DNA of 64,000 nt from Onchocerca volvulus (taxonomy: Eukaryota > Nematoda > Chromadorea > Rhabditida > Onchocercidae): positions 620,001 through 684,000 of the forward strand of contig HG738140.1 in assembly GCA_000499405.2 (NCBI GenBank), written 5' to 3'. Below, one piece after another: positions 49,102-63,125 of this stretch. Numbering within the stretch: position 1 is the stretch's first letter; the number at the start of each line of letters is the position of its first letter. Under the pieces are notes generated by a model that saw only the letters and a program-made list of their open reading frames with translations, ran no database searches and was not told the DNA's origin. The position numbers and the translations under genes are program-made.

Positions 49102-52100
49102 GGAACATAATCTAGTCAGACAATTAATAGCTATTCCTCCTTATTAATTACTATTATTAATCTTTTTTTCATTACTGTTATCACTAAGATTATCCTTATA
49201 ATTACTACCACCATCATTATTATTATCACTAGTATTACAACATTATTATATTATTATTGACATCATTTTATCAATATTATTGTTGTCATTATCATTATCA
49301 TTATTATTATTGCTGGAAGATTGATTTTGAGATAATAAGTGAAGGAAATTTTAAGATAATAAGTGATTTAGAATTGTAGAGAATGGAAAAAGAAAATTGA
49401 AAGGATAAAGTCATCAAAAAAAAAAAAAAAAAAGGGAGGAAATCCCTAAAAAATTGATTTTTACATAAAAATCATTGATCTAAAGTGATCAAATTATATT
49501 TTTACCCAAATTTATTTTGTCAAATGGATACTGGAGGAAAAATGATATAAATTAAAATAAAATTGAAGGAAAAATTTATTAGAATGAAACATAAACTGAA
49601 ATTGTCGTAAATAAAGCAAAAATGGTTAAATTAAAATTATTAGCATTACCTTGTAGTATAGTAACAATCATGAAAGGAAACAATGATAATGTCAGGAATA
49701 ATATGATGTAATTATGATTATGAAATTAATAAAATGGCAAATACTTTCTCGATGAAATACTAAATATTAATTCGTTTATTTTGATTCGAATTTGTATAAA
49801 TAAGATCAACACTGAAATTTGCAAAATTTTTTTTAAATTTCAGTAATAAGTATATTATTATATAGAAATATTTATTCCAAAAAATATTCGAGATTGGTAA
49901 TAAGATTCTTATTAATGACCGAAATTCAAATCCGAATTGTTAGGCTATGGAGATGAACAAATCAATCACATTAATAATTTTTCTTAATTAAAAACTTGGA
50001 ACTAAATTAAAATTCAAGAGAATTTCGTTCAGATAGTCTTACAATAGTTTTATATTAAATAAATTGGGCTTTAAAAATGAAATACATGCGAGAAAAAATA
50101 CGAAGATTATTAAATGTCAAAGGTTAGAAAGGTCAGACTTTCTTTATTCATCTTATATTTTATCTAACCAACGATGATATATATTTTGAACTAAATTAAT
50201 TAAAGTGACTTTCATTAATACGTTAGTTTTTTATACAAAAAAGAAAAAATAATTTCATTTAAATGAAAAATTTATACGAAAGTTTGATGAAACAAATTTG
50301 GGAAATTAGCAAAATGAAATGTGAACATTGCAATACAGATGATCGAACTACCATCACAGTTCTGTATCTTGTCTAGCAACAACAACAACTAAATTCAAAA
50401 TATCGTTCGAAAAGGGCAAATGATGATCAAAAATGATAATTATATTCGAAATAATGATTCTTGGAGAAAAGTTCAAAAAAAAAGAAATCGAAGTTTTAAA
50501 TTATCAGTGAAATTTTTATTAGAATGTAAGAAAGAGGATAACAATCTAAAAAAATCACAAGTAATGATAAAAATTGTAAGTATTAATAGATACTTTTGAA
50601 AGAAATCATAAGTGCCGATAAAATCTTCATAGATTTCAAATGACAAGTGTCAAAATTTTACAGAATAATAGTTGATGCATAAATAAATAAATTAAGACTT
50701 TTTGATATAAAGACATTGATAATCAATCATTCGATAGAAAAAAAAAAAAAAAAATGTTATGTTTTTAAAAGTTCGCAAATTTGCTTTAAAAAAAGAAGCA
50801 AATTTTTGCTGTAATAATTTATTTTTCTTTTCCAATAAATTATATTAAAGGAAAAATAAAAATTAGAAAAAAGCATCATTGACTGCAAGAAAAAAGACTG
50901 CATGAATGATTTCGATTTAATATTTTCTCCTTTTTAATAATAATTGTATAAATGTAAAAATACATTTATATGCGTACATATGATATTAAACTATGATTGA
51001 AAGAATAGTTATATAATCAAAATGGGAATGAATCAAAAAATTAATAATAGAATTAACCAAATAGTGAATTGGATCCAGTATTGACGCTGTTTGCAATTGA
51101 GCACTTTCCACAGAAGTGCTCCAAATGACTGGAATTGAACTTGTAATGTTGACGAATTTCCTGAAATAATTTGTATTTCTATTTCTAACATAGTTATAGT
51201 TAAATAACAATTTTCATCGTAATCTTTATTTCCGCTCCAGATTCCATCTCGCTCAGCTCTTTCAAGTGAGAAATGAAAAATTAAAGGGCAAAGTTTGCTA
51301 TTATAGCTTTGGTTGGAATGAAATAGAGAAGAGAAAAAAGATTTCGAAAAAGAATACTTTAAAGACATTCGATATGGCATGAAATACACAAATATGATAA
51401 TCATTCGTGAATGGAAAAAACAAAATTAAATGCTAATGAATTCTGTATTCCAATGAGCATCCTTTCTCTTGTCTCCAATCTCCTGTCCTCTCGAACTTCA
51501 TTTTGATAACAAAATATGTTTTTTTTTTTTTGTTTGAATATTGCTTAATTCATCAACAAAAATGTAAATATTGTTGCAGTTATTATCTATTTTTATTACA
51601 CACACACAAAAAAAGAAGTTTCTTCTAAAAATATAACAATGTTGCCAACGATGATTCATTAAATATAAATGGAAAAGTATAGCACAAAATTTTAATGTAA
51701 AATTTTTTCTGGAAATAATTTACTACCATTAGAAAAAAATTTTAATTTTAATATTTCCATCATTTTCAACAAAATTTATCATCTACTTTTAGAGAAAAAA
51801 ATTGATATTTATTTGTAGCAAATTTAAATAAGTTCAAAGAAAAAAAGAGAAAAAATATCGGGAAAATTACTTTTCTAATAATCATTTGCGTGCATTATTA
51901 TATTATTCTTGCGCAAATTTTTTAATTCGAATGCGATCTCTCATTCGAATTAAACTTTTAGAATGAGGAGGAAAAAGCGAAATCGGACTTTTACCGATTA
52001 AAAAAATTCTTTCCTTTCTATTGTGTTCATTTTCTTAAAAGAATTTCAAATTTTCTTTAAAAGGAACTAGAAAATAATTGAAATAATTAGTTGAGATTTC

Positions 52101-52500
52101 AAATCGGTATTGAATGCTTTCCTGAAATTTACAATAAATAGAAAAATGAATAAAATTTTGGAACAGAATAGTTTTAATACGTATATACTTGAACATTTAA
52201 GATCATTCGTAAGAATAAATTATTATATAGAATAGATCTTTTGAAAATTAAGAATAACGATAAATCTTTGTGGTAATTTTCCATTCAAAAAAAAAAGAAA
52301 AAAAAAGAATTTATCATCTGATATTTTATACTATCTAGGAATTTCGCAAGAAAAATTTACAAACTGGAAATGCAAATAGTTCTAATTTTACTCAAAGTCA
52401 ATATAATTATCCTAAAAAGAAAAAAAAAAAGGAACTGAAAAGTACATATAAAGTTACGAAAATATATATATGGCCTGCATTTGAAATTTAAGCGATAGCA
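49102..52500. other. Gene-poor AT-rich region
   Basis: Begins with a degenerate ATT/CAT-rich simple repeat (about 49130-49310). No gene is established. One stretch on the minus strand, 51160-51053, follows an ATTTCAG acceptor and reads 35 codons to a stop with HFCGKC. It could be a terminal exon, but no partner exon was proven. Confidence 0.35.
51053..51160 (-). CDS. Possible orphan terminal exon
   Basis: After the acceptor ATTATTTCAG the minus strand is open for 35 codons (EIRQHYKFNSSHLEHF, then CGKC) and ends in TAA. The composition is less biased than surrounding ORFs. It would join in phase to the candidate exon at 56659-56727, but 5.5 kb separates them. Other frames over the same bases are also open, which weakens the case. 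No family recognised. Confidence 0.15.
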   Translation of the reverse strand, partial: EIRQHYKFNSSHLEHFCGKCSIANSVNTGSNSLFG

Positions 52501-52523
52501 AGAATGATTCGAAAATGTATTAC

Positions 52524-52700
52524 TTCAGACATTTCAATAAAATTTCAGTTTTTGTAGCCAAAAAATTCATGTTTTTTAATATATAAGGAACCTACTTATT
52601 GATAAATTAGTGACTAGTGATTGTTGAACATTGATCATTTAAGAACATGAGGTTCATCATTATCAGTTCTATCTGTTGTAATCAAAATTCAATCAAAAAT
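52524..52700 (+). repeat. Diverged direct duplication, copy 1
   Basis: Matches 53222-53390 in order: AGACATTT-AATAAA, a CCRAAAAATTYATG block, TTAATATATA, an ATTAGTGA block and TGTTGTAA-CAAAATT. Identity looks around two thirds. The copies are about 0.7 kb apart. Confidence 0.5.
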
Positions 52701-53221
52701 TTTTGGGAGAAGGAAAAGAAAAAAAATGAACACTGTTCATAATGTATCGATCAGTTTGTTGATCATATTTTGTTGAAAAATTGGGCAAATGGCATTGTAT
52801 AAAAAATGTTGACAAAAGTTGTTATCTTTTTCATGTCAGCAAACGCTATGATTCAAATGACATTTAATAATGATTATGATATTTTTTTCGTTAATTGTAA
52901 ATTTGAAGAACACTTTCGTTCTTGTTTTCTTCATTTCAATGCAAGAAATTTATGGTTGAAAATTTATTTTTATCGAAGAATGAGAAGAGTGATGAAAGTT
53001 GATATCATTGCTTGCCATCTTAATAACAAACTATAAAAAGTTAACAAATTATTATTTAAAAACTGAAATTATGATAACGACTAAATTAACATAATACTAA
53101 TTAGAGTTAAATAAAATATTCTCACGATTAGCGTTCGTATATCGCCTACTTCTTTTTGGAAAAATTAATTTATGACCGTTTTCGGAATTGATTTGAAAGA
53201 TATTTTACATTGAAATGTACT

Positions 53222-53390
53222 CTTAGACATTTTAATAAATTCTCCGATTTTCATTTCCGAAAAATTTATGCTCATTAATATATAGGTATTAATGATTAAT
53301 TAGTGATTAACGGTGACGCTGATGCTGAATATGACAATCTAGTAAAGGTCATATTATTAATTTTATTTGTTGTAACTAAAATTTAAGAAA
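53222..53390 (+). repeat. Diverged direct duplication, copy 2
   Basis: Second copy of the 52524-52700 block. Both copies are followed by a purine-rich A/G tract. It could be an old tandem duplication or two insertions of one element. Confidence 0.5.
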
Positions 53391-53803
53391 TTTAAAAAAA
53401 AAAAAAAGGAAGTGAAAAAGAGAAGAGAAGGAAACAATTTTTTCTATTATGAATTTAGACAATTATAAGAAAAAATCAATAATTTATTATATTGCGCTTC
53501 ATGCAATACACTTATTATCATAATATATTGAGTACACTTACTGCGTTTAAATCTTTAATATTTAAAATCAACATACTTATTTTAATATTTCAAATTACTT
53601 TACATATTTATTTTCGTGAAACATTTACAGTAACAACTTCGGGATCAAGAAAAATTCAAAATTTAAATATGACGCATTAAAAAACTCAAAATACGTGACG
53701 AGGAAGATAAGCAAAAACATTCTAATAAATTCGGATTTCTAACAGAATGAATGAAACTAATTGAATCATAATTCTCATAATTACGTCATATAGGTATTTA
53801 ACA

Positions 53804-53844
53804 AAAATAAATAAATAATGCGATGTTGCATTATTTATTTATTT
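53804..53844. repeat. Short near-perfect hairpin
   Basis: AATAAATAAATAATGC, a 6-nt loop, then its reverse complement. With flanking A/T the stem is about 17 bp. It is AT-rich; no gene adjoins it, so a terminator role is not supported. Confidence 0.75.
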
Positions 53845-54802
53845 GTTCCTGACAAGTAACATTCTCTTACTTAAATTTTATTTAAGTTCAATTAATAAGA
53901 TTTAAATTTATTTGCATTCCCATAATTTAATCTTAAATCTGTTTGTTATTTTTTATTGGTTTCCTCTTTTTCTTATTTTTTGATGTTTATATTACATGGC
54001 TTAGTTGACGATCTTTAATCACTATCGAATTGCCTAGGCTATAGCGAATTGATCAAGTATATTTCTTGGCCCTTATTTGCTAATTATCTTTTCTTGGATT
54101 AGTTCCGCTCCACCCAATGCTTACAATGTAATATGTAGGGTTGAATCAAATATCAGAATTTTTTTTCACTAAAACTATGCTTGATCAATTCGCATAAATA
54201 ATTTATTTTTATTGCTCTCATTTTTTTTCAAAAAAAATTTAAAATAAATTCTTTCTCAATTTTCTAACTCATTGTATTAAAAAGGACATCATTCTTTTTC
54301 CTCTTTTTTTTTTTTTTTTTTTCATCTATTTTCATGAATATAAAAATGAATCTTTAGTCTTAAGTTATTGATTTTAACTTGTCACAATATTTGCATAAAA
54401 TAGAGGAAAAAGAATGATATCATTTTTAATATAATGAGTAAAAATACGAAAATATTAAGCAAATATTTGCATATTTCGATGTTATTATCGTTTCAACACT
54501 TGGAATAAATTGAAGATTGAAGAATACATACGAATGTGGGAAAAAGTGGAGAAAGTTGGAAGGTAGCAAAAGTTAAAGTCATTAACACAGATAACTGCGC
54601 TTGACGCAATTGCTAATTAGGCTTTTGATTGCACCATAAAAATGTATGTAAAATTCTTGGAAAGAAACTGATTTAATTGAATTGAATATATATGTTCATT
54701 GAATTCCTTCTTTATTAATAAAAACAATTGACAAAGTTACATTGAGAACTTAAATTCAATACAACTGTTTCGATTTAAATTTTTGGAATTTTTAGATGGC
54801 TA

Positions 54803-55500
54803 TTTTGATAACTAAAAGAAAGATGGTAATAATAAAAATGGACCATTTTCAACTTTTCTGGTCGAAGAATAAAATGAAACATTGTTGTTTATACAGCTGT
54901 TTCATATAATAAAGTAAGCAAACAATTGCTGACGAACTGAAGCAAAATTTTCCAACCATATTGTAAGAAATTTTAATAGGAATGATTATAGTTTTTTAAA
55001 AGATGTTATGAAATTGGAAAAGTTTATGTTACGAAAATAAAATAAAACAAGCTAACACCACAAAAAAAATTTAAAAAACCAGCTTCTATCTTTACCCTTT
55101 AAAGTTACCATGAATAAATGAAGAATAAATTTTTTGATAACTAAAAGATAGATCGTAATAATAAAAAATAAACCATTGAAAATAATCTATTTTTTGATTT
55201 GAAAATAGTCTACGTTTATTTTACAGTCATATTGTCAAAAATTCGGGAGATCATTACCATTGAAAATAGTCTATTTTTATTATTACGATCTACCTTTTAG
55301 TTTTATATATATCATTATATATATGATATAATTATATTCTTTTTTTTAGTTAGTTAAAAAAATCAAAAAAAAAAATTTTTTTTTGGCCCAGCTATTAATT
55401 GAATTTAGCGAATGATGAAAGAATTCCAAAATTTCTTCAGTATGTTTTCTCGATAACGATCTCCTGAATTTCTGACAATATGACTGTAAAATAAACGATA
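54803..55500. repeat. Nested palindromic MITE-like cluster
   Basis: A terminus beginning TTTTGATAACTAAAAG and continuing with a GGTAATAATAAAAA-type block occurs at 54803-54850, at 55131-55180, and inverted at about 55255-55312. A second inverted pair (55212-55252 and 55458-55498, about 40 nt, few differences) overlaps it. The pattern fits terminal-inverted-repeat elements inserted into each other. No transposase ORF is present. Confidence 0.7.
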
Positions 55501-56658
55501 AACAGAATTCATCTATGATAATGCGAAAGATTGAAAAATTTGATATGTAAGATTATTTTTTATAAGATTCGTCAGTATTACCATCCTATTGATTTATTCT
55601 AAATATCATACATTTAAATGAATTCCTATTATTATTCATATAAATGAACTCAGTTCGAAATTTTATATTCCTAATGTGAAAATGAACGGATGAAGTTTCA
55701 TTTATATTATTTAATTTAGGAAGAATAAGAAGAAGAATGGGTTTTTATTTTTATTTTTTTTTGATTATATAAATTGTAAATATCAGTGAAGAAATTGAAG
55801 AAGCAATCATTATGCTGAAGAATGACTGATTTAATTAAACGAACTGGAAAATCCTAAACTTCTTTAAATTTTAAAACTATTTCGTCTTTTTTTTTGCCAC
55901 ACTTCTCTTTTTCAGTGAAGCTACAAATGAAATAAAGAAACAGGCATTATTTAATATCTCTGCAGATAGAATGTATATGCTAGGATTAAAATCTTAAGGA
56001 GATTGATATCATCCTTTGGTTAAAATCAATCACTAACAAACAGATAGCGAAGGATAAAAGTATGGGAATAGTGGCATACCAAGAAATGAACCAAAAAAAA
56101 AACAAAAAATGGAAGGAAGAAAGAGCATGTCGACCGAATTATGCTTCATTGATATCGTTCAGTGGTAAACATAAAGTAATTTTTTAAACAACAATAAATA
56201 TATTTGAAAAAAAGTTAGAAAGAAAATAGAAAACAGGAATGAAAGAGATCGAAATTTTCAAATACAAATCAATTCCTTTTTCATGCATCTGTTATAAATT
56301 TAATTGAATTTTAAATTAGGTGAGTTATTATCTTATTTTTCGACATCACTTTTAATTATTATTATTCATTTAGAATAAGTACACTAGTAACATAGTTTAA
56401 ATCAAATTTTCAGTTTCCCATAGATATTTATCTAATGTTAGCAATATCATTTCAATCTTTTCAAAATTAATCCAAACATTTTCCCTTACTTCCTTGTTCC
56501 TCCTTGTCTCATTCTCTTTCATTTTCATTTCTTCAATCCTTCTTCATTTTATACTAAACAATCGATTTCTATCGTACTTTTCCTTATTTGCTTGTGTTTT
56601 TTTCTGGTCAAGTTAAGTAGTTTAAATTGGATTTAAATGGAATTTAAACGGATATTAC

Positions 56659-56727
56659 CTGTGTACTTAGATATCCACTTGTATAATTATTGGGACAGAT
56701 AACAAGACAAGAAATATTCCCGAAAAA
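56659..56727 (-). CDS. Possible isolated exon
   Basis: Bounded by CTGAACAG on the 5' side and CAG/GTAATA on the 3' side, with only one open phase, reading FFGNISCLVICPNNYTSGYL plus STQ. No partner exon was verified. A poly-A (minus-strand poly-T) tract at 56762-56801 lies just upstream on the minus strand. Confidence 0.15.
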
Positions 56728-56760
56728 CTGTTCAGAAAAAGGAAAAAAACTATTTGCGTT

Positions 56761-56761
<1 letters not shown>

Positions 56762-56801
<40 letters not shown>
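56762..56801. repeat. Poly-A tract (40 nt)
   Basis: A pure run of about 40 A; homopolymer without recognised flanking duplication. Confidence 0.85.
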
Positions 56802-56802
<1 letters not shown>

Positions 56803-59800
56803 AAGAAAAATCAGATGTAAACAACATATGCTACACCAGAAATTTTGCCCGTAGGCGAAATTGTTTGAATTGAAATTCGAAGCTATGAATAATTCGCAAC
56901 TTAATAGGCTTGTTTTCTTCTGAATAAGAGAAAAAGGGGAAATGTTTGAAAGATTGCGAGAATTCATTCATTTCATTCCTTTCCTTTTCAAAATTTTGCT
57001 GTAATTGGCTAATTTTAATTGCTAAATGAACGGAAAAGTAAAAGCTAAGCTAAATTCGATAGAAATTGTAATATCAGATCAATTTTAAGCCTTGAAACTT
57101 ACTAAATTTTTATCCTATTTGATTTCTAAACTTTTTAGTACAATTAAAAGGAAAATTAAAAATAAAAAATATTTTTATGTTTCACATCGAAAAAAATGGG
57201 CAATATTGAATACTGGGAATTTGCACTGATTTTGCTGAATGTGCAAAATATAGGAAAAGAACCGGAAAAATCTCGTGAAAGAGATACAATTTCTTTGAAA
57301 CGTTTATTGCTTTATAAATACCAAGCAAAAAAAAAAAAACAAAAAAAAATTGTTGTTTATATTAAAATGATGGAAACAGGGCTTTAATTATCATTATAAT
57401 TACTTTTTTGACGTCATTCGATTAATATTTATTATAATTATCATCTAAGTGCAGTTTTATCAGTATATATTCCATTAGAACTTCAATTAATTTGAGAATT
57501 AAATTAACATATTTGAGCAAAACTTCATGATATAAGATTGATAAGAAAACTGGTATTTTTCATAAAAATGATCCAAAAAAGTAAAATTCAAAAAACGCAT
57601 CAAAGTTTTTCTGCGAAGACATTATCAAACATGATGTTATATGAATGCATTGAAAAAAAAAGAAAAAAACAAAAATGGCGATTTAAGTGTATCAATAAAA
57701 AATAAATAGCAATAATTCCTTTACTTTTTTTTTGAGACTTTTCGTTGTCAGAGTTAAGAAGTATTCAAGTATCTGCCATCACAGACACTCTTTCTCTTTG
57801 TAAATAATCAAAAATATCAATATTTTCCAAATATCAAATCGTGTACCAAAAAAAAAACGAAATTACAGATTACAAAAAATTAAAAAGTAATTATAATATA
57901 TATACATCTATTATCTATACATTCCTGCAATTTCTTATGAATCATTTTTTTTTTTTTAAAGAAGGAAAAATGACAAGAAAATTATTTAACTCGGTAATGT
58001 TTTTATGAGTCACAAAAAGTAAACTCAGCTTCTCCTTGAAAAAAAATTTGATATTAGCTTCTGCCAGAAGTGCATTACGTTGGAATAAACTAAAGTACTA
58101 TTTGAAACAAAAATGAAAATCTTCCTTTAAGAGAAGGGATAAAAGATTGCAAAAACATTTTCGCTAGAAGTAATTTGTTGCTCAATAAGCTTAAAACAAT
58201 AAGTGCCATCACAATGCTTCTTATCAAGCAGTCTTGTCTTTCATAAATGAATCATGAAGAATTATTTTTTGTTAAAAGTTTAGTAACGAAATATAAAAAT
58301 GAAAAGATATTGATAGATGAATTTTTTGTTGTTAATTTTTTGAGGAATTGGAAAAAAAAGGAAATTTCAAGTTTCATTTTTACTGATATGATAATTTATT
58401 AATAACTGACGAATAATTTTTTAATAGGTGAGGAAAACCTAACCAAATATTCGTAATATGACGCACAAAAAAAAAAAACAGAAAATTTTGATAATTTTCA
58501 ATCAAGCTGTAAATTAAAAAATTGGAAATTCCGGAACTCCACACTGAAAAGAGAGCAAAAAATTTAAAAAACTTGTACATTTTGAAACCTCTATATTTAA
58601 AAAAAAGGTTATCGATTTAAAAAGCTTTACTCTGGAAGAGATAATTGACAGGAAATCTCGAAACAATGATTAATTTTATATTTTGAGTATCAAGATTGCT
58701 AGAAATAAAATCCATAATCTTTGTTGATTTACTTTTAATACATTGCTTTTAATTTTGGGTTATATTAATTTGTTGCACATTGGATCACTTTAGTAAACGA
58801 TATATTTATAATGTAGAATATAAGATGTATATCAAATACAATGGAGCACAAATTGTTCTAGCAAAAAAATTACATAAAATTAAATAGTAATGTGATAATA
58901 TCAACAGTTTAATTAGCAATTTTTTTTGCAATCAACTTTATAATTTTATTATAATCTACCTGACAGTTGAAAGATGATTGCAATAATCTCATTTAAATTA
59001 TAGGATAAAAATGCGAATTATTAAACAATAAACAAAAATTTAAAAAAACGAAAAAAGTTTTAAAATATTGAACAAAAAACTTTTCATCAGTATAATTGTC
59101 AGCATATGTCGAGTTCAGTTATTAATATGGCAATAATAAATAATGATTAAATATATGGTGCAGATTAAACGAATAGTTCAGAAGATAGATTGATAGCAAG
59201 TGGATGAGTAAATGATTAAATAAGTAAATAATAATCGATCGATTAAATAAATAATGTGGGTGGAAGACGAAAAGCAAACGAATATTAAATGATCAAAGTA
59301 AAAGTTCACCAAAATATGAAAGTAACATTTGTCAATCAACCACCATAGATTTAGAGTTAAAATTTAGAGAAGAAAAATTTAGTCAAAAGAAGAGAAATGT
59401 TGAGTGCCTGATCATTTTAGGACTTAAGCAATTTTTTTCAAAATTCCATTTTCTCTTCATTTCATTAAAATTATTTCAGCGGATTCAAATATTTCCTTTT
59501 TTACATTTCTCATGTTTTCTTTTTTTCCGTTTATATCTTTTTTTCTAAATCTTTCTTTTTACATTTTTTCTTGTTAAATCCAATTCATCATTTAAAAATT
59601 TTTTTCAATGTTTTAGTTGACCAATTAAAATTGGCTTTTTTCCACATTCAATCGTTTCATGTTTGTCTGGAATTTTTGTCATTCAAATTGTTCAAATAAT
59701 TCTTGATGTTTCATACCATGTCATTTCACATTTCTGATAGTTTTTCAAATATTTGGGCAAAGAATTTTATTTTATTTTATCATTTTGTGTCTGCTCGCAT

Positions 59801-59930
59801 GTATCGTCCTTCAAATATCTTCTCTAACATTTCTTATGGTGGCATTCATTTGTATGTTAAAATAAATATCTGTTGGAACTGGTTCATGTCAAATGAAAAT
59901 TGAATTGTCTCGAATACTCAATTTCTTTTG
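56802..59930. other. Gene-poor AT-rich region
   Basis: No supported gene. A minus-strand ATG at 58580 opens a hydrophobic, signal-like start (MYKFFKFFALFSVW), but no continuation was found and Phe/Lys runs are common here by composition. Confidence 0.35.
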
Positions 59931-59935
59931 CTGAT

Positions 59936-59968
59936 AATAACAATAATAACAATAATAATAATAATAAC

Positions 59969-60030
<62 letters not shown>

Positions 60031-60090
60031 TAATAATAATAATAATAATAATTACAATTATAAATAATAATAACAATAATAATAATGCTA
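59936..60090. repeat. TAA trinucleotide microsatellite
   Basis: About 150 bp of AAT/TAA units, interrupted by occasional AAC and TGA units. It produces a spurious poly-Tyr ORF on the minus strand. Confidence 0.95.
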
Positions 60091-62015
60091 TTCAATGAAT
60101 ACAGCAAACAGTAATCAATCCTTCGATGTATATCTAGTTATTATCAGTTACAAAGATCGTCTATTTTCAATTAGTGATAAATGACAATATCATTCCGATT
60201 TAGACATTATTCACAAAAGTACTCTTTTATTGGTCAGTTATTCTTATTTCTATAAGAAGATGTAATGATTAGATTGCTTTTTCCTCGGAACAGTCTTCAA
60301 TTTAGAAAACACATCAATTAAAAAAAAATAATCATTATTTTTAATGTAAGTAACAGTTTATAACTGAAAGATTTGGAAATATCATAATATCATTCGAGAA
60401 AAAACATTTAAGCAATTTTGAAATTTAGTTTTAAAATGGTAAACATGAAAAAATGAAGAGAAAAAACTAAAAAAATTGTACATGGAAAATTAGAAAAAAG
60501 TAAAATGTTCACATCAAGATAATTACCATAATAGTCCATAGAAGAAGGTAAAAAGGTTAAAGTACGAACATTTGTTTCCTATGAGAAAAAATTCACATAT
60601 AAGTGGAAGATAGCATTGTGAATTGACAGACAATTATTTGCTCATATACTAATGAATAAATGATTATTACTGTTTAAATGTTTCATTTTATTTTGATCCA
60701 TTATTAAAAAAAAAAAGGAATTTTGTTGGGTAAAAAAAAAAGATGAATTCACAGAAAAGAAAATAAATGAAAGGAAACTACTGATGCAAAACCATCAATC
60801 TGGATGACGTGAACGCCTTCTGTCGAATTAAATTCAATTTTACATTAATAAACACATTTCGTAAGTTTGATTACCTGTTAGGTGACTTTTGCTCAATGTA
60901 AATGAAAGTTTAAAAACAGAAAGTTTATTCAACAGCTGAATGACAACTAATTGATTATTAATTACAGCGTAATCTATTTGTAAACTTGATTCTTACTACG
61001 CATTTTCTCATAAATTTTGATACTAATTATCTCAAACATGTTGAAAACCAGTTAATCTGTCGTATCATATGCTTTGCTGCAAATGTGTTCATCTCATATA
61101 ATTAAACAAGAATTCTTAATGTTGACAAATTCCAGAAAAATTATCGCGTTCCGGTTCCTTCATCATAACATAATTCATTAAAATTACAATTCATTTGATT
61201 CAAGTCAAATCATCGATAATGATTTCGAATGCTGTATTTTTTAGTCGAAAAAATTATGCTGTAAAAAAGGAAGAAAAGAAAATTCGCTTTGATTAAATTA
61301 TTCTTTTGTTAATTCATGTAGAAATATGGAAGACGATAAAACAACAGTCAAAAATAAAAACATGGAAAATTGACAGTAATGTTTCATTTTACAGTTTAAT
61401 TTAAATCAGAAGCAAAACATTTTAGAAATAAATATGCTAACCAAAATTTCATTTTATTTTTAATAATTGGAGAGAAATTTCTACTTCTTTGCCAGCAAGT
61501 GTAACTTAAATCAGCATATATTACCAAATAAGCATTTTCAATGTTATCGTATGAAGTATCACTTACAAAACATTCGTAATAAAAAATTGGAAAACCAAAC
61601 TATTTGGCTTTTTAATCAAATTCAGGAAAAGAAACGAAAATACAAAACCATTCTACAGGTAATTATGGTCTTAACAATTTTGATTTTCTTTTGTTTCAGT
61701 CAACTAATATATCAAGTTAGTGTTAAAAAACGAGATTTATCAAAATGATTGTCAAAATTTTCAAAACAAAAAAAAGTGGGAATAATTGCGTAAATTGATT
61801 TTTTCTTTTGAAAAAGAATGGATTCATAAAGTCAGCTGAACAATTAAAAAATAATTTATTAGTTAATTAAACGAAATGAGTGCATGGTTTACTTATATTT
61901 TGTCATTTCCAATAGATAATTTAATAGGAAAATAAGATTACTATTTTTCAGTCATTTAAGTGAAACAGAATACCATTTTCTACATAAATAAAAATGTCAA
62001 ACCTCCCTGTTATAA
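60091..62015. other. Gene-poor region with one unassigned ORF
   Basis: No established gene. The plus-strand open stretch 61467-61748 (from TTG) encodes a basic segment with KLENQTIWLFNQIQEKKRK followed by a membrane-like LTILIFFCFSQLIYQV. It has no ATG nearby and no clear splice partner, so it is only noted. Confidence 0.3.
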
Positions 62016-62017
62016 AT

Positions 62018-62170
62018 GATAAATCTCCGGAAATTCTCCACCGATTCTTTTCAAATCATGACACAACTTTGCATTCGAATAGGCGCATGTTTTTATATAA
62101 ATATACTTACTTTTTGTCACGTCCATACTAACTAAAAGTAAGTGAGGAGCGGAATTCATTGAATTTACCT
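62018..62170 (+). repeat. 62-kb repeat family, copy A
   Basis: Order of shared blocks: TGATAAATCTCC, TTTCAAAT, GACACAA, TTGCATTCGAATAGG, then ACTAAAAGTAAGTGAG and a GGAATT box. The copy B blocks occur in the same order. Confidence 0.7.
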
Positions 62171-62753
62171 TCCTTTCTTTCTCCCACTCTCCCTCTATCT
62201 CCCATTTCTCTCTTTTATTGCTATGCTTATTACATGACTTGGATTTATCAAAAGAAAGAAGGAAAAAAATCATAAAAAGAATTTAAATGCTTTCTGATAT
62301 GATGGATAATATAAAAAATTTTTGCATTTGCAACGAATCTCAAAAAAAATTTTAAATGTTTGTTAAATTTTGAAATTTCTTATTCCTTAATAAAAATTAG
62401 CTTAATTTGGTTGAAAAAAGGGATCAATTTAACCTAAAGAAATTTCATTACATTAATTCAAAATCTTTCTTAAGATAAAACTTTTTGCTCAGTTGATTTT
62501 CCCCGACTTAATTTTGATTAAACTCAATTTAATTTAAATTTAATTTAAAATATTGACTCATAACTTTTCTCATTTTTCCATAAATTGAATATTTAAATCC
62601 ATTAACATCTAAGAAATATTGACACTTATAATTTAACATAACTCATACTAATTGCTTTTTTTAAATTTTATCCAAATTATACCTTTATTTGTTTATTTTG
62701 ATCCATCTCTTTTCTCTATTATGTAAATAAAAATGTAAATACTCCTTTTTTAC

Positions 62754-62935
62754 ACTTGATAAATCTCCAAAAGTTTGGAGACTACCGACTACTTTCAAAT
62801 TTTGACACAACCTTGCATTCGAATAGGGCATACTTACTTTCACTTGTTGCATACTAACACACTTACTTTTTTCACGTTTCACGTCCATGACAACTAAAAG
62901 TAAGTGAGGGGGTGGAATTTTTTAACTCTACCCTG
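62754..62935 (+). repeat. 62-kb repeat family, copy B
   Basis: Shares the ordered blocks of copy A, including TTGCATTCGAATAGG and ACTAAAAGTAAGTGAG, with a short insertion between them. Confidence 0.7.
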
Positions 62936-63054
62936 CATCACGCCCTCGTGAACGAACTGAATTTTTTGATTCCGCTCCTGCACCGCGCTTTCATGAGCGG
63001 ACAGATATATTCACCACATCTACTTTCTGCATTGACTGTTTCACGTTCTTCATT

Positions 63055-63125
63055 GATTGATTTGAAATTTTTATATCGCGTTGCATTCGAATAAGCGGGT
63101 GTTTTTAAATAAAGAAAAGAGTAAT
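63055..63125 (+). repeat. 62-kb repeat family, partial copy C
   Basis: Contains GATTTGAAATTTTTATATCG and GTTGCATTCGAATAAGC followed by GTGTTTTT; the 3' blocks of copies A and B are missing. Confidence 0.55.

Noticed and set aside
59889..60107. Tyr-rich minus-strand ORF
   Set aside because: Produced by the TAA microsatellite.
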